A stretch of 64,000 nt of DNA from an uncultured Spirochaetaceae bacterium (GCA_944389015.1 CALXKS010000069.1:1-64000); one strand, 5' to 3'; counted from the stretch's first letter, positions 8,532 to 17,976 are shown. A program made the numbers and translations. Notes: generated from the letters alone by a model not told the origin.

Positions 8532-9914
8532 CAGCCCGGTATGATTCTGTGCCTTCCCTGCTTCTTTTCCATTCAGCATTCTCTGGAATGAGACAAAGAA
8601 GAAGACTGCGGCAATGAATGTTATGAAATCGCTAAGAGGCTGTGCGATCTCAACACCGAGGATTCCGAGGTGGGAAGGCAGGATAAGGATCAGTGGAATG
8701 AAGCATATTCCCTGCCTTGCCATCGCAAGCACTGTTGCGGGGAGGGCCTGTCCTGTGCTCTGAAGTCCCATATTCGTTGTCGTTACAAGACCTGTCAGAG
8801 GCAGAAGGATTGCCTGCAGACGGAGCGCCATCACCCCGATCTCCATCACTTCAGGATCGTCAGCCCTGAAAGCACCGATGAGAGGATGGGCAAAGATGAT
8901 GCATACAGCAGCTGCAGCTGTCATTATCACAGTACCGGTGATGGCTGTGAAGCGGACAGCCTCCTTGACCCTGCCATAAAGCTCTGCCCCGTAGTTGAAT
9001 GATGCGACAGGCTGGAATCCCTGACCGAAACCAAGCATCGCACTGAATGCGAACATCGAAATCTTTCCTGCAATGCTCATCGCGGCTACAGCAGCATCCC
9101 CGAATGACGCGGCTGCGACATTGAGGGAGATGGAAGCGATGCTTGCCAGTCCCTGCCTCATCAGAGTCGGCATTCCTATCTTTACAATCTGGATATATGT
9201 CCCAACACTGCCGGACACCATCTTCAATGATATCCTGACACTGCTCTTTCCTCTTAGGAAGAATGAGAGAAGGATGCAGAATGAAACAAGCTGCGAGAGT
9301 GCAGTCGCCATTGCCGCTCCAGCTGTACCGAAACCGAATGCGAAGATGAAGATCGGATCAAGAACGATGTTCAGCATACCACCAGTCGTTATCCCGACCA
9401 TTCCAAGCATGGCCTTGCCTTCTGCCCTGAGATAGTTGTTCATGACAAACGAAAGGCACATCACAGGGCATCCTATGAAGATATACTGCGCATATGCCTC
9501 TGCATATGGAAGTATAGTCTCAGTAGCGCCAAGAAGCCTCATCAATGCGGGACGGAAGACTATACCGATGAATGCAAGCACAAGTGAGAGGACAAGGGCG
9601 AAGAAGAAGCCGGAGGAAGCTGTCTTTGTCGCATCCTCATCCCTTTTTGCGCCAAGCTGCCTGGAAAGAATATTTCCAGCACCCATTCCGATAGTGAATC
9701 CGATAGCCTGGATGATAGCCATGATGGAGAATACGATTCCCACAGCACCAGCGGCACTGGTCCCGAGCTTCGCCACGAAGTATGTATCGGCAGTGTTGTA
9801 TATCGCCGAGACAAGCATGCTTATGATCGTAGGGACAGCAAGACGTCCGATAAGCTTGGGAACGGGGGTCTCGGTCATCTTCCTGTAGTGCTCCATCCTT
9901 TCTTTATCGTCCAT
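8529..9914 (-). CDS. MATE family efflux transporter (1)
   Basis: A 461-residue inner-membrane exporter with about 12 hydrophobic helices in two related halves; the substrate is probably cations or drugs and is unknown. The first helix region contains the family pattern SAIYNTADTYFV. The start at 9914 has GGAGG five bases upstream. The longer open frame, to 9980, would run into the tRNA-Gly gene on the other strand and is rejected. It is clearly paralogous to the MATE at 15508-16893: both begin with a MTETPV segment and share long stretches such as IGF followed by GxGxGN. manA lies downstream. Confidence 0.95.
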   Translation of the reverse strand: MDDKERMEHYRKMTETPVPKLIGRLAVPTIISMLVSAIYNTADTYFVAKLGTSAAGAVGIVFSIMAIIQAIGFTIGMGAGNILSRQLGAKRDEDATKTASSGFFFALVLSLVLAFIGIVFRPALMRLLGATETILPYAEAYAQYIFIGCPVMCLSFVMNNYLRAEGKAMLGMVGITTGGMLNIVLDPIFIFAFGFGTAGAAMATALSQLVSFCILLSFFLRGKSSVRISLKMVSGSVGTYIQIVKIGMPTLMRQGLASIASISLNVAAASFGDAAVAAMSIAGKISMFAFSAMLGFGQGFQPVASFNYGAELYGRVKEAVRFTAITGTVIMTAAAAVCIIFAHPLIGAFRADDPEVMEIGVMALRLQAILLPLTGLVTTTNMGLQSTGQALPATVLAMARQGICFIPLILILPSHLGILGVEIAQPLSDFITFIAAVFFFVSFQRMLNGKEAGKAQNHTGL

Positions 9915-9969
9915 ACCATCCTCCCATAGCTTGCAAAAGAATGCCCTTTGGTATATCCTCAGCGCATAT

Positions 9970-10041
9970 GCGACCGTCATATAGTGGCTATTACCTCAGC
10001 TTCCCAAGCTGAAGATGCGGGTTCGATTCCCGTCGGTCGCT
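9970..10041 (+). tRNA. tRNA-Gly (anticodon CCC)
   Basis: A 72-base cloverleaf. The acceptor GCGACCG/CGGTCGC pairs perfectly. The anticodon stem TCAGC/GCTGA holds loop TTCCCAA, giving CCC. T-loop TTCGATT, discriminator T, no encoded CCA. A -10-like TATATC lies at 9952-9957, and a terminator follows at once. Confidence 0.95.
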
Positions 10042-10043
10042 TC

Positions 10044-10074
10044 AGAGTCCGGAAAGCCGGGCTCTTTTTCTTTC
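10044..10074 (+). terminator. Terminator of tRNA-Gly
   Basis: A 9-base stem AGAGTCCGG/CCGGGCTCT (one U-G pair) around AAAG, followed by TTTTCTTT. Confidence 0.85.
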
Positions 10075-10104
10075 CGATTATAATCCCATTCCGGCAGATT
10101 TGCA

Positions 10105-10113
10105 TGCTAGAAT
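10105..10113 (+). promoter_or_regulatory. Extended -10 promoter of rmlB (leaderless)
   Basis: TGc-TAGAAT ends 6 bases before the ATG at 10120. No Shine-Dalgarno is present. Confidence 0.55.
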
Positions 10114-10119
10114 CTGGCT

Positions 10120-11064
10120 ATGGTAATCGCAGTCTCAGGAGGAGCCGGATTCGTCGGTTCAGCATTCATCAGATACATATCCAGAACACATCCGGAGGAC
10201 AGGATCATATGCTTCGATGCCCTCACATATGCTGCTGATCTGCACAATCTGGATGAGGTTTCCGGCAATAGCGGATTTGCATTCATCGAAGGGGATATCA
10301 CAAAGAAGGATGATGTGGAGAAGCTCTTCTCCTTCCATCCCGATATCCTTGTCAATTTCGCGGCGGAAAGCCATGTAGACAGATCCATTGAGGACCCGGG
10401 ATTGTTCATCAGGACCAATGTCTATGGTACAGGCGTTCTTCTTGATGCCTGCATTGAGCATGGGATCGGACGCTTCCATCAGATATCGACAGATGAGGTC
10501 TATGGTGATCTTCCTCTCGATCGGAATGATGAGGCATTCACAGAGTCGTCCCCTCTGAAACCCAGCTCGCCCTACAGTGCATCGAAGGCAGGTGCGGATC
10601 TTCTTGTGCTTTCATACATCAGGACATACGGAATGAATGCGACCATCTCGCGTTCATCAAACAACTATGGACCGGGGCAGAACAGGGAGAAGCTCATACC
10701 AAAGACTGTCTGGAATGCACTTCATGGAATCAGGATCCCGGTCTACGGGGACGGGCTGAACGTACGGGACTGGATACATACAGATGATCATGCAAGAGCA
10801 GTGGATCTCATCATCAGGGATGGGAAAAGCGGTGAGATCTACAATATCGGAGCGGAGAATGAGATAAGGAACATTGATCTGATAAGAAAGATACTCAGTA
10901 TCCTTGGAAGACCGGAGGATCTCATCTCATTCGTTCCTGACAGGAAAGGACATGACAGACGATATGCCATCAATCCGGAGAAGATACGGAAAGAACTTGG
11001 ATTCCGTGCTGAGCAGAGAGACATGGAAGAGACAATCCTTGGCTATGCTTCCGTCTTCAGCTGA
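10120..11064 (+). CDS. rmlB: dTDP-glucose 4,6-dehydratase family protein
   Basis: An extended short-chain dehydrogenase of 314 residues that should convert dTDP-glucose to the 4-keto-6-deoxy sugar for cell-surface glycans. The NAD-binding GGAGFVG is at residues 7-13. STDEVYGD, the catalytic YSASK and the SNNYGPGQ motif are intact and are characteristic of RmlB rather than other sugar epimerases. It stands alone: rmlA, rmlC and rmlD are not nearby. A leaderless start is likely. It converges with the thioesterase gene, overlapping by 22 bases. Confidence 0.92.
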   Translation: MVIAVSGGAGFVGSAFIRYISRTHPEDRIICFDALTYAADLHNLDEVSGNSGFAFIEGDITKKDDVEKLFSFHPDILVNFAAESHVDRSIEDPGLFIRTNVYGTGVLLDACIEHGIGRFHQISTDEVYGDLPLDRNDEAFTESSPLKPSSPYSASKAGADLLVLSYIRTYGMNATISRSSNNYGPGQNREKLIPKTVWNALHGIRIPVYGDGLNVRDWIHTDDHARAVDLIIRDGKSGEIYNIGAENEIRNIDLIRKILSILGRPEDLISFVPDRKGHDRRYAINPEKIRKELGFRAEQRDMEETILGYASVFS

Positions 11065-11456
11065 TCGATAAGGAATCCAGGAATCGGATGGGGCTTTCTT
11101 GTCACTGACGAGATGAATGCGATCTTTATATCGAGCTCCGCAAGCAGATCCTCCCCTCTCATGATTCTCTGATGGACTGTGCATGAAAAGCGCTGCATAT
11201 TCACGATTCCTGTATGCACTTCGATCATATCGTCAAGAAGGCCTGGCTGTCTGAACTCTATATTGATCGAGCGGACAACCATGAAAACACCATCTTCGCC
11301 TTCTGAGAGCGCTGTCTGTGAATAATCGGGAATCATCTCCCTGATCATCTCTGTCCTGGCATGCTCCGCCCAGTCCAGATACCGCGCATGGTATACGATG
11401 CCTTCTGCATCGGTATCGGAGAAATAGACTCTGGCTTTGTAGATGAACTCCCTCAT
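11043..11456 (-). CDS. YbgC/FadM-type acyl-CoA thioesterase (hotdog fold)
   Basis: A 137-residue single hotdog domain. The segment SDTDAEGIVYHARYLDWAEH (residues 13-32) matches the 4HBT active-site signature, including the catalytic Asp. Such proteins hydrolyse short or medium acyl-CoA or acyl-ACP. The start overlaps the end of topB as ATGA, so the two are co-translated. The link to topoisomerase is probably only operonic. Confidence 0.9.
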   Translation of the reverse strand: MREFIYKARVYFSDTDAEGIVYHARYLDWAEHARTEMIREMIPDYSQTALSEGEDGVFMVVRSINIEFRQPGLLDDMIEVHTGIVNMQRFSCTVHQRIMRGEDLLAELDIKIAFISSVTRKPHPIPGFLIDQLKTEA

Positions 11457-13684
11457 TTCCTCTTTGAAGACCTCTCTTTGTTCCTCTCCTGGCTGATGCG
11501 GAAGAAGTCTGCCATCGTACCTCCGCCGAAATCAGAGGAGGAGAATCTGTTCTGGCTGGGCCTCCTCTCCTCATCGGATCTCCTATCCCGCCTGAAGGCA
11601 TGCTTTGACTCCCGGACAACGACAGTCTTAGTCTCATAGACTGCCTTGGGGACCTTCACTGAGGATTTCCTGTTTATAACGACACGGATCTTGCCGGATG
11701 CATCTGTGGAGAACTTCTTCTCAGGTGCGGTCCCTGTGGAGACCTTCACCTTCACTTCCTTCTCCTCATACTGGCATGAAAGCTTCTGGCAGATATAATG
11801 CACTGAACCGTCCGCATCGACAGTCTTCATCATATCTGAATTGCAGAAGGGGCACTTCTTCGTATCCTTGAACTTCGGAGAGAAGACCTTGTCGCTCCTC
11901 TCAACCTCTTTCACGAGGTCTGAAGCCATCTTCTTGATATCCTTTATGAATGCCTCAGGATCTTCCTTTCCCTTTGCGATCTTCTCAAGCCTGCCTTCCC
12001 ATATGCCGGTCAGCTCAGGAGAGCGGAGGACCTCAGGAGCAAGTCGGACCACTTCTCTTCCCTTGGCTGTAGGAACGAAGTACTTTCCCTCCCTCTCCAC
12101 ATATCTGTTCTGTATAAGCTTCTCGATCATATCGGCTCTGGTTGCAGGTGTTCCAAGCCCGTTCCCGAGATTCGCCTTGAGAGCGTCATCATCAACGAAG
12201 CGGCCTGCATGCTCCATTGCGGAAAGAAGCGTTGCATCGGTGTATCTTTCAGGGGGATTCGTGACATTCTTCCTGACCTTGACCGAATGGAGGACAACCT
12301 CATCTCCTTCCTTCAGTGTCATCAGGGCAAAGCTGTTCTCCCCATCCTCAGTGATAAGTGATGCGCTCTTTATGCCTGCACTCTCCGCTGCGGATCTGTA
12401 TCCCTTTCTGACAGGAACTGTAAGGCGTGTGCGGAAGAGCCTTCCTTCGACCTCGATATCGCAGGTAGTGGTCTTATAAAGGTAGTCCTCACCTATGACC
12501 TCAAGGAATCTGAGCGCTATCAGCTGCCAGAGCTTAAGCTCATCGGATGAGAGATTCTCCGTCTTCACAGGCTCTTCGGTAGGGATTATGGCATGATGGT
12601 CTGACACCAGGCTGTCATTGACGAACCGTGGGTTATCGCTCCTGAAACCAGAAGCAAGATACTCATCTGCCTGGCGGGAGAATATCGTAGTTGACAGGGC
12701 CTTTATCCTCTCTGGGAGCGTCGGTACGATATCATTTGTTATGTATCTTGAATCCGTTCTCGGATACGTAACGATCTTATGCACTTCGTAAAGACGCTGG
12801 AGCGTATCCAGAGTCTCCTTTGCAGAGAAACCCAGGACAATATTCGCATCCCTCTGAAGCTCAGTGAGGTCATATGCCTGCGGCACCGGATCGCTCTTCT
12901 CCTCCGAGACAAGCCTTACGACCTTGCCTTTCCTCTCCTTCCACTGGGGGAACTCCTCTGCAAGGCTGTCTTCGGTGAACCTTACGGTATTCTCCTCAGG
13001 ATAATATGAAGCGGAGAATATACCGAAGTCCCCTCTGGCTGAGTAGTAGTACTTTCCTTCAAAGCTCTCGATCTCATCCTCGCGCTCCGTCATAAGCGCA
13101 AGAGTCGGTGTCTGCACCCTTCCCGAGGAAAGCTTGGCATCGTAATAGCACGTAAGGGCTCTGGTGACGTTCATTCCGACATACCAGTCAGCGGCAGCAC
13201 GGCACTCTGCAGCATGATAGAGATTGTCATAGTCTGAAGCTGGATGGAGATTCTGGAATCCTTCCTTGATGGCCTTCTCCGTCTGGGATGAGATCCAGAG
13301 CCGTTCCGCAGACCCACTGTAACCCGCAAGCTTCAGTATCCAGCGCGCGACAAGCTCTCCCTCTCGGCCGGCATCGGTCGCAATGACTACTGAGGAGATA
13401 TCCTCTCTGGAAAGAAGGGATGAGATTACATCAAACTGCTCATGGGACTCATCGATGACAACCTGATCAAGATGCTCAGGAAGCATCGGAAGCGTCTTCA
13501 GCGACCACCTCTTATAGCTTTCCGAATAGTGCTGCGGCTCAGCAAGCTCCACAAGATGCCCGAGAGCCCATGTGACGATATAGTCAGGGCCTTCCGTATA
13601 CCCCTTCTCCTTCTGGAAGCATCCAAGGTTCCTTGCTATCTCACGTCCTACCGACGGCTTTTCGGCTATTACAAGTTTCTTCAT
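11453..13684 (-). CDS. topB: DNA topoisomerase III (type IA)
   Basis: Relaxes and decatenates DNA; 743 residues. The TOPRIM domain begins KKLVIAEKPSVGREIA and holds the acidic motif TDAGREGE. SSGRVQTPTLAL and the active-site tyrosine in VTYPRTDSRY follow. The C-terminus has a four-cysteine zinc motif (CPFCNSD ... CQKLSC) and then a basic, Ser/Arg-rich tail of about 100 residues that is longer than in most TopB proteins. No Shine-Dalgarno: an extended -10 TGcTATCAT ends 7 bases before the ATG. The gene is divergent from a MATE transporter with a mirror-image promoter. Confidence 0.95.
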   Translation of the reverse strand: MKKLVIAEKPSVGREIARNLGCFQKEKGYTEGPDYIVTWALGHLVELAEPQHYSESYKRWSLKTLPMLPEHLDQVVIDESHEQFDVISSLLSREDISSVVIATDAGREGELVARWILKLAGYSGSAERLWISSQTEKAIKEGFQNLHPASDYDNLYHAAECRAAADWYVGMNVTRALTCYYDAKLSSGRVQTPTLALMTEREDEIESFEGKYYYSARGDFGIFSASYYPEENTVRFTEDSLAEEFPQWKERKGKVVRLVSEEKSDPVPQAYDLTELQRDANIVLGFSAKETLDTLQRLYEVHKIVTYPRTDSRYITNDIVPTLPERIKALSTTIFSRQADEYLASGFRSDNPRFVNDSLVSDHHAIIPTEEPVKTENLSSDELKLWQLIALRFLEVIGEDYLYKTTTCDIEVEGRLFRTRLTVPVRKGYRSAAESAGIKSASLITEDGENSFALMTLKEGDEVVLHSVKVRKNVTNPPERYTDATLLSAMEHAGRFVDDDALKANLGNGLGTPATRADMIEKLIQNRYVEREGKYFVPTAKGREVVRLAPEVLRSPELTGIWEGRLEKIAKGKEDPEAFIKDIKKMASDLVKEVERSDKVFSPKFKDTKKCPFCNSDMMKTVDADGSVHYICQKLSCQYEEKEVKVKVSTGTAPEKKFSTDASGKIRVVINRKSSVKVPKAVYETKTVVVRESKHAFRRDRRSDEERRPSQNRFSSSDFGGGTMADFFRISQERNKERSSKRK

Positions 13685-13691
13685 GAGCGCG

Positions 13692-13700
13692 ATGATAGCA
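13692..13700 (-). promoter_or_regulatory. Extended -10 promoter of topB (leaderless)
   Basis: Minus strand TGc-TATCAT, then 7 bases, then the topB ATG. Confidence 0.55.
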
Positions 13701-13715
13701 GAAATACACTATCTC

Positions 13716-13724
13716 TGCTATATT
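13716..13724 (+). promoter_or_regulatory. Extended -10 promoter of MATE 2 (leaderless)
   Basis: TGc-TATATT, then 7 bases, then the ATG at 13732. With the topB box it forms an inverted repeat ATAGCAGA/TCTGCTAT (13695-13702, 13714-13721). Confidence 0.55.
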
Positions 13725-13731
13725 TCCAGCC

Positions 13732-15060
13732 ATGGCAGCAAAAGATCTTACAAAAGGCGGAATCATAGGGCCGATGCTCTCATTCGCCCTTCCACTGATA
13801 CTAGGCAACATGCTTCAGACACTGTATAACGCTGCCGATTCGGTCATCGTAGGCCGCTTTGTCGGACCTGATGCCCTTGCTGCTGTCGGTTCAGCATATT
13901 CCCTGATGACATTCCTCACATCGCTGATGATCGGGCTGTCGATGGGAGCAGGGATCTCTTTCTCATACTTCTATGGATCAGGGGATAGGAAGAGCCTCAG
14001 GTCAGCGCTGGGTATATCATTCATGATGATAGGCATCATCACAGGAGCGATAACAGCACTCTCGTTTGCCCTTCTCGGCTGGATACTCAGGATCCTCTCC
14101 GTTCCTGAGGGCATAGTGCCGCTCATGTCCGATTACCTTCTTGTGATCTTCACCGGCCTTCCTGCCCTCTTTCTCTTCAACTTCTATGCATCTGCGCAGC
14201 GTGCAGTCGGAAACAGCCGCATAGCGCTCCTCTTCATGGCAGTATCCGCGCTTATGAACATAGCCCTCGATCTCTACTTCGTGATCTCCCTTAGATGGGG
14301 TGTCTGGGGAGCTGCGGTTGCCACTATGATATCCCAGTACGCGGCAGGGGTCGGGATAATGCTCTATACCTTGCTTTCATCGAAGCTGCTGTCATTCTCC
14401 TTCCGTGACATGAAGCCTGAGAGGAAGCTGATGAAGGAGATCTCATCGCTTTCAGTGCTCACATCTATGCAGCAGTCGATAATGAATCTCGGGATCCTCA
14501 TGGTTCAGGGGCTTGTGAATTCATTCGGCACAGGGGTCATGGCGGCATTCGCTGCAGGAGTCAAGATCGATAGCATCGCCTACATGCCCCTGCAGGAATT
14601 CGGGAATGCATTCTCCACATTCGTAAGCCAGAACATGGGAGCATCAAGGCATGACAGAGTAAGAAAAGGTGTTGTCTTTGCATTCCTCACCGCACTTCTC
14701 TTCGGACTTGCAGTCTCGGCAGTCGTATTCCTCATCCCTGATCAGCTGATGGCTGTCTTCATCGACCCTTCGGAAACGGATATCATCGATATCGGCAGAG
14801 GATATCTGAGAATCGAAGGATCCTTCTATGTCCTCATCGGATTCCTTTTCCTTTTCTATGGAATATTCCGTGCACTGAAGCATCCTGCGATCTCCCTTCT
14901 TCTCACCATCATCAGCCTTGGTCTCAGGGTTCTTCTTGCCTATATGATGGCAGGACCAATTGGCGAGACGGGAATATGGATGAGCATTCCAATCGGCTGG
15001 GCTATTGCCGATGCCGCAGGTTTCATCATCTACAGGAAGGTCTCTGGGAAAACTGCATGA
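13732..15060 (+). CDS. MATE family efflux transporter (2)
   Basis: A 442-residue membrane exporter of the MATE superfamily with about 12 hydrophobic helices. It belongs to the DinF/NorM-like branch with NAADSVIVGRFVGPDALAAVG in the first helices, and is paralogous to the MATE at 33555-34910, which has nearly the same segment. Substrate unknown. Divergent from topB; the start has no Shine-Dalgarno and an extended -10 seven bases upstream. Confidence 0.95.
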   Translation: MAAKDLTKGGIIGPMLSFALPLILGNMLQTLYNAADSVIVGRFVGPDALAAVGSAYSLMTFLTSLMIGLSMGAGISFSYFYGSGDRKSLRSALGISFMMIGIITGAITALSFALLGWILRILSVPEGIVPLMSDYLLVIFTGLPALFLFNFYASAQRAVGNSRIALLFMAVSALMNIALDLYFVISLRWGVWGAAVATMISQYAAGVGIMLYTLLSSKLLSFSFRDMKPERKLMKEISSLSVLTSMQQSIMNLGILMVQGLVNSFGTGVMAAFAAGVKIDSIAYMPLQEFGNAFSTFVSQNMGASRHDRVRKGVVFAFLTALLFGLAVSAVVFLIPDQLMAVFIDPSETDIIDIGRGYLRIEGSFYVLIGFLFLFYGIFRALKHPAISLLLTIISLGLRVLLAYMMAGPIGETGIWMSIPIGWAIADAAGFIIYRKVSGKTA

Positions 15061-15139
15061 TAGCACCGAGTTGCTTTCTGCTAACCTCATTTAAATGCAA
15101 AATTCAGCCTCAAAGTACCGCCAAAACCATCAATCTCGG

Positions 15140-15168
15140 TTGACGCCAGAACGCCTTAGGAGTAGATT
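15140..15168 (+). promoter_or_regulatory. Promoter of the ferredoxin gene
   Basis: -35 TTGACG (15140-15145), 17-base spacer, -10 TAGATT (15163-15168). The leader of about 40 bases has GAAGGAG before the ATG. Confidence 0.65.
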
Positions 15169-15213
15169 CTAAGCAGAATGACAATGCTGCTTCAGCGGCA
15201 GAAGGAGTTAAAT

Positions 15214-15381
15214 ATGGCTTACAAAATCACCGATAGCTGCATCGCATGCGGAACATGTGCTGGAGAGTGCCCGGTCGGCGCAATCAGCGAGGGAGATATC
15301 TACTCAATCGATCCAGATACATGCATCAGCTGTGGAACATGCGCAAGCGTATGCCCTCAGGGCGCAATCGAAGAGGAGTAA
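15214..15381 (+). CDS. 2[4Fe-4S] ferredoxin
   Basis: A 55-residue bacterial (clostridial-type) ferredoxin. Two CxxCxxCxxxCP cluster motifs are complete: CIACGTCAGECP and CISCGTCASVCP. It carries low-potential electrons for anaerobic enzymes such as pyruvate:ferredoxin oxidoreductase or hydrogenase; no partner lies next to it. The ATG at 15214 follows GAAGGAG by 6 bases. It is transcribed alone, between its own promoter and a terminator. Confidence 0.97.
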   Translation: MAYKITDSCIACGTCAGECPVGAISEGDIYSIDPDTCISCGTCASVCPQGAIEEE

Positions 15382-15400
15382 GATAGATTCTTCTCCACTG

Positions 15401-15430
15401 AGGCCGCAACCGGAAGCGGCCTTAATTTAT
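15401..15430 (+). terminator. Terminator of the ferredoxin gene
   Basis: Stem AGGCCGC/GCGGCCT with an 8-base loop, followed by TAATTTAT. The T-run is weak. Confidence 0.6.
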
Positions 15431-15507
15431 GCCTTCCCAAATAGTTTTTTCTATTAACTTTCTGCTTTTCTCCCGCTCTCGCTGGTAGTAATATCGAAGT
15501 AAGCACC

Positions 15508-16893
15508 ATGAGAATACAGACAGCAGATGAGAAATTCAGAGAGATGACCGAGACTCCTGTACGGAGTCTCATTCTTTCGCTTTCAGTGCCGACAGTGATA
15601 AGCAATCTCATATCGACGCTGTACAATGCGGCGGATACATTCTTCGTCGGACAGATATCAACAAGCGCATCGGCAGCAGTAGGGGTTGCATTGTCGCTTC
15701 AGGCTATAATCCAGGCGATAGGCTTCTTCTTCGGGCAGGGAAGCGGGAACAACATGTCCCGCAGACTCGGTGCCCACGATGAGAAGACAGCTGAAATACT
15801 CGCATCGACGGGATTCTTCTCTGCTCTGATCTTATCCGCTCTTGTCACCCTTCTCGGACTTCTGTTCCTGCGTCCCCTATCGATCTTCCTAGGCTCGTCC
15901 GAGACCATCCTTCCATATGCCATGGACTATATGTTCTGGATTCTTCTTTCCGCTCCATTCATGGCGGTATCGCTTGTGCTTAATAACCAGCTGCGGTTCG
16001 AAGGCAATTCCTTCTATTCGATGATTGGCCTGACCACAGGAGGAATCCTCAACCTCTTTCTCGATCCATTATTCATCTTCGTCTTCGGACTCGGGATATC
16101 AGGAGCGGCAATCGCAACCGCTATAAGCCAGGTTGTGAGCTTCATAATCCTTTTCATCCTCTCAGAGCGCATAGGGACAGTGAAGATCAGACCGCGGTCA
16201 TTCAGGCCTTCTCTAAGAATACTGGGCACGATCACGAACGGAGGATTGCCTTCGCTATGCAGACAGAGTGTCGCATCTGTCGCGATGATCGCACTCAATA
16301 ATGCTGCACTGCCATATGGAGATGCCGCAATCGCGGCAATGGCAATCGTGAACAAGATCGGCAATTTCACGAACTCAATCCTCATCGGCGTCGGACAGGG
16401 CTATCAGCCGGTATGCGGCTACAACTACGGTGCGAAGCTGTACATACGCGTAAAGGAAGGATTCTGGTTCTGCGTGAAGCTTATGTCATTCGTGCTTCTT
16501 GCCCTTTCTGTCATCGAGTTCATCTGGGCCACCCCCATCGTCGGATTCTTCAGGAAAGGCGATCCGGAAGTCATCGCAATCGGAGACATAGCACTGCGCC
16601 TCAGATGCTTTACCCTTCCTCTCTCCTCATGGCTGATCATCAGCAATATGCTTCTTCAGACCACAGGGAAGATGTGGAGGGCTTCAATACTCGGATTCGC
16701 AAGACAGGGTCTGATGCTTATCCCGCTTGTACTGATCCTTCCCCCTCTTATCGGAATATGGGGCATACAGATAGCCCAGCCGTTTGCGGATATCATTGCA
16801 TTCGCAATCTCGATTCCGATGACGACAGGAATACTCAGAGAGCTCAACAACGAAGCATGGGAAGAGAACTTCCTGCAGAATACTGCAGAATAA
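15508..16893 (+). CDS. MATE family efflux transporter (3)
   Basis: A 461-residue membrane exporter with about 12 helices, starting MRIQTADEKFREMTETPV. It is a close paralogue of the MATE at 8529-9914, sharing the MTETPV start, the YNAADTFFVGQ segment and the same length. No clear Shine-Dalgarno precedes the ATG; a TAATAT lies 13 bases upstream. Substrate unknown. The gene stands alone and is followed by an AT-rich gap. Confidence 0.94.
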   Translation: MRIQTADEKFREMTETPVRSLILSLSVPTVISNLISTLYNAADTFFVGQISTSASAAVGVALSLQAIIQAIGFFFGQGSGNNMSRRLGAHDEKTAEILASTGFFSALILSALVTLLGLLFLRPLSIFLGSSETILPYAMDYMFWILLSAPFMAVSLVLNNQLRFEGNSFYSMIGLTTGGILNLFLDPLFIFVFGLGISGAAIATAISQVVSFIILFILSERIGTVKIRPRSFRPSLRILGTITNGGLPSLCRQSVASVAMIALNNAALPYGDAAIAAMAIVNKIGNFTNSILIGVGQGYQPVCGYNYGAKLYIRVKEGFWFCVKLMSFVLLALSVIEFIWATPIVGFFRKGDPEVIAIGDIALRLRCFTLPLSSWLIISNMLLQTTGKMWRASILGFARQGLMLIPLVLILPPLIGIWGIQIAQPFADIIAFAISIPMTTGILRELNNEAWEENFLQNTAE

Positions 16894-16987
16894 AACTATT
16901 ATCGTATGATTTTTTATATAATCTATTTATAAATGTGATATTATTTATATAAATAAAATGCAATAATGATTTATTATTCAATGCTAA

Positions 16988-17020
16988 ATATATTGGATTC
17001 CATGAAGGAACCCAATATAT
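16988..17020. terminator. Long hairpin between MATE 3 and the glycosyltransferase gene
   Basis: ATATATTGG (16988-16996) pairs with CCAATATAT (17012-17020), and TTCC pairs with GGAA inside, leaving a 5-base loop. It sits 2 bases beyond the glycosyltransferase stop in an AT-rich gap between convergent genes, so it may end both transcripts. Confidence 0.6.
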
Positions 17021-17022
17021 CA

Positions 17023-17976
17023 TTATGGATTGCCAGCAGGCTGGTCATTCTTATCCGGGCCGGTGTCCCTGACCTTCCATTTATCTATCAGAGATGGGAA
17101 ATCTGTCTTCTGGAGTATCATCTGCTTCTTCTTCACCTCATCCTGGAGAACATCCTTATCGACAAACGGCTTCCACTTCTCCACCACATTCTTACCTGCG
17201 ATATGCCTGATGGAGAGCGCCTTGGTATAGAACCGGTTGACACCATCGCAGAGCGATCTGTCCTCTATTATCGATATCCGCTCAGGGAACTGGACAGCAA
17301 GGGAACGGCAGGTGAATATCCTGTAGCCGAAAAGAAAGCACCTCACTCCGAAATCCATAGACTGGAAGTACTCTCCCGCGATCTGCTCATCGAAGCCTCT
17401 GAGCCGCTGGAAGAGCGCTCTGTCATACAGCCCGATCTCCATTACAGGATAGAGATTATCCTCCTCTGCATCCTCCTCTATCGTAGGAACGAACGACAGG
17501 GGCTCCACTGTACGGCCTTTGATGAAAGGAGCGCGCAGGGTCGGGAGTATATCACCGGATGAGGAGATCATCACAGGGGTTATGAGAGCAGGATGATTGT
17601 GCTCTGCCATATGTGCCATGAGCTTCTCGCCATCGAAAGCGATCAGTACAGCATCCGTACGGACAACGAGGAAGAACGAAGCATAGCACTCATCTGCGAA
17701 TGCATTGATGTATGCTCCTGTCGTTGATGCATTCTTGAAGACAATGAAGTTAACATCCTGGAAGGCATCCTGGATATCTCCATCCTCCATTCTCTCTGAA
17801 GTGGTCATGACATAGATATGGGCGCTCATATTCTCCGTATACCACTTCAGCGTGCTCTCCAGATCCTTCCTTGTCGAAAGGTCGAGGATGCCGATCGCAA
17901 GCTGCTCCTGCCTGTAAAGCGAGGAGATCCTCAGCCCAAGATCCTGACGGCGATGTATAACCTTGTACTCACTCAT
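17023..17976 (-). CDS. Glycosyltransferase family 2-like protein
   Basis: A cytosolic 317-residue protein with the outline of a GT-A glycosyltransferase. A central hydrophobic strand ends in an acidic residue (ASFFLVVRTDAVLI, near residue 105), and a C-terminal block YDRALFQRLRGFDEQIAGEY with FGVRCFLFGYRIF matches the acceptor-side motif of GT2 proteins. A clear DxD is not seen. The start at 17976 overlaps the end of proB, making it the last gene of the yqeC-yqeB-proA-proB operon, followed by a hairpin. Donor and acceptor are unknown. Confidence 0.6.
   Translation of the reverse strand: MSEYKVIHRRQDLGLRISSLYRQEQLAIGILDLSTRKDLESTLKWYTENMSAHIYVMTTSERMEDGDIQDAFQDVNFIVFKNASTTGAYINAFADECYASFFLVVRTDAVLIAFDGEKLMAHMAEHNHPALITPVMISSSGDILPTLRAPFIKGRTVEPLSFVPTIEEDAEEDNLYPVMEIGLYDRALFQRLRGFDEQIAGEYFQSMDFGVRCFLFGYRIFTCRSLAVQFPERISIIEDRSLCDGVNRFYTKALSIRHIAGKNVVEKWKPFVDKDVLQDEVKKKQMILQKTDFPSLIDKWKVRDTGPDKNDQPAGNP

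Noticed and set aside
9915-9980. N-terminal extension of MATE 1
   Set aside because: It would run into the tRNA-Gly gene. The ATG at 9914 has an ideal GGAGG.
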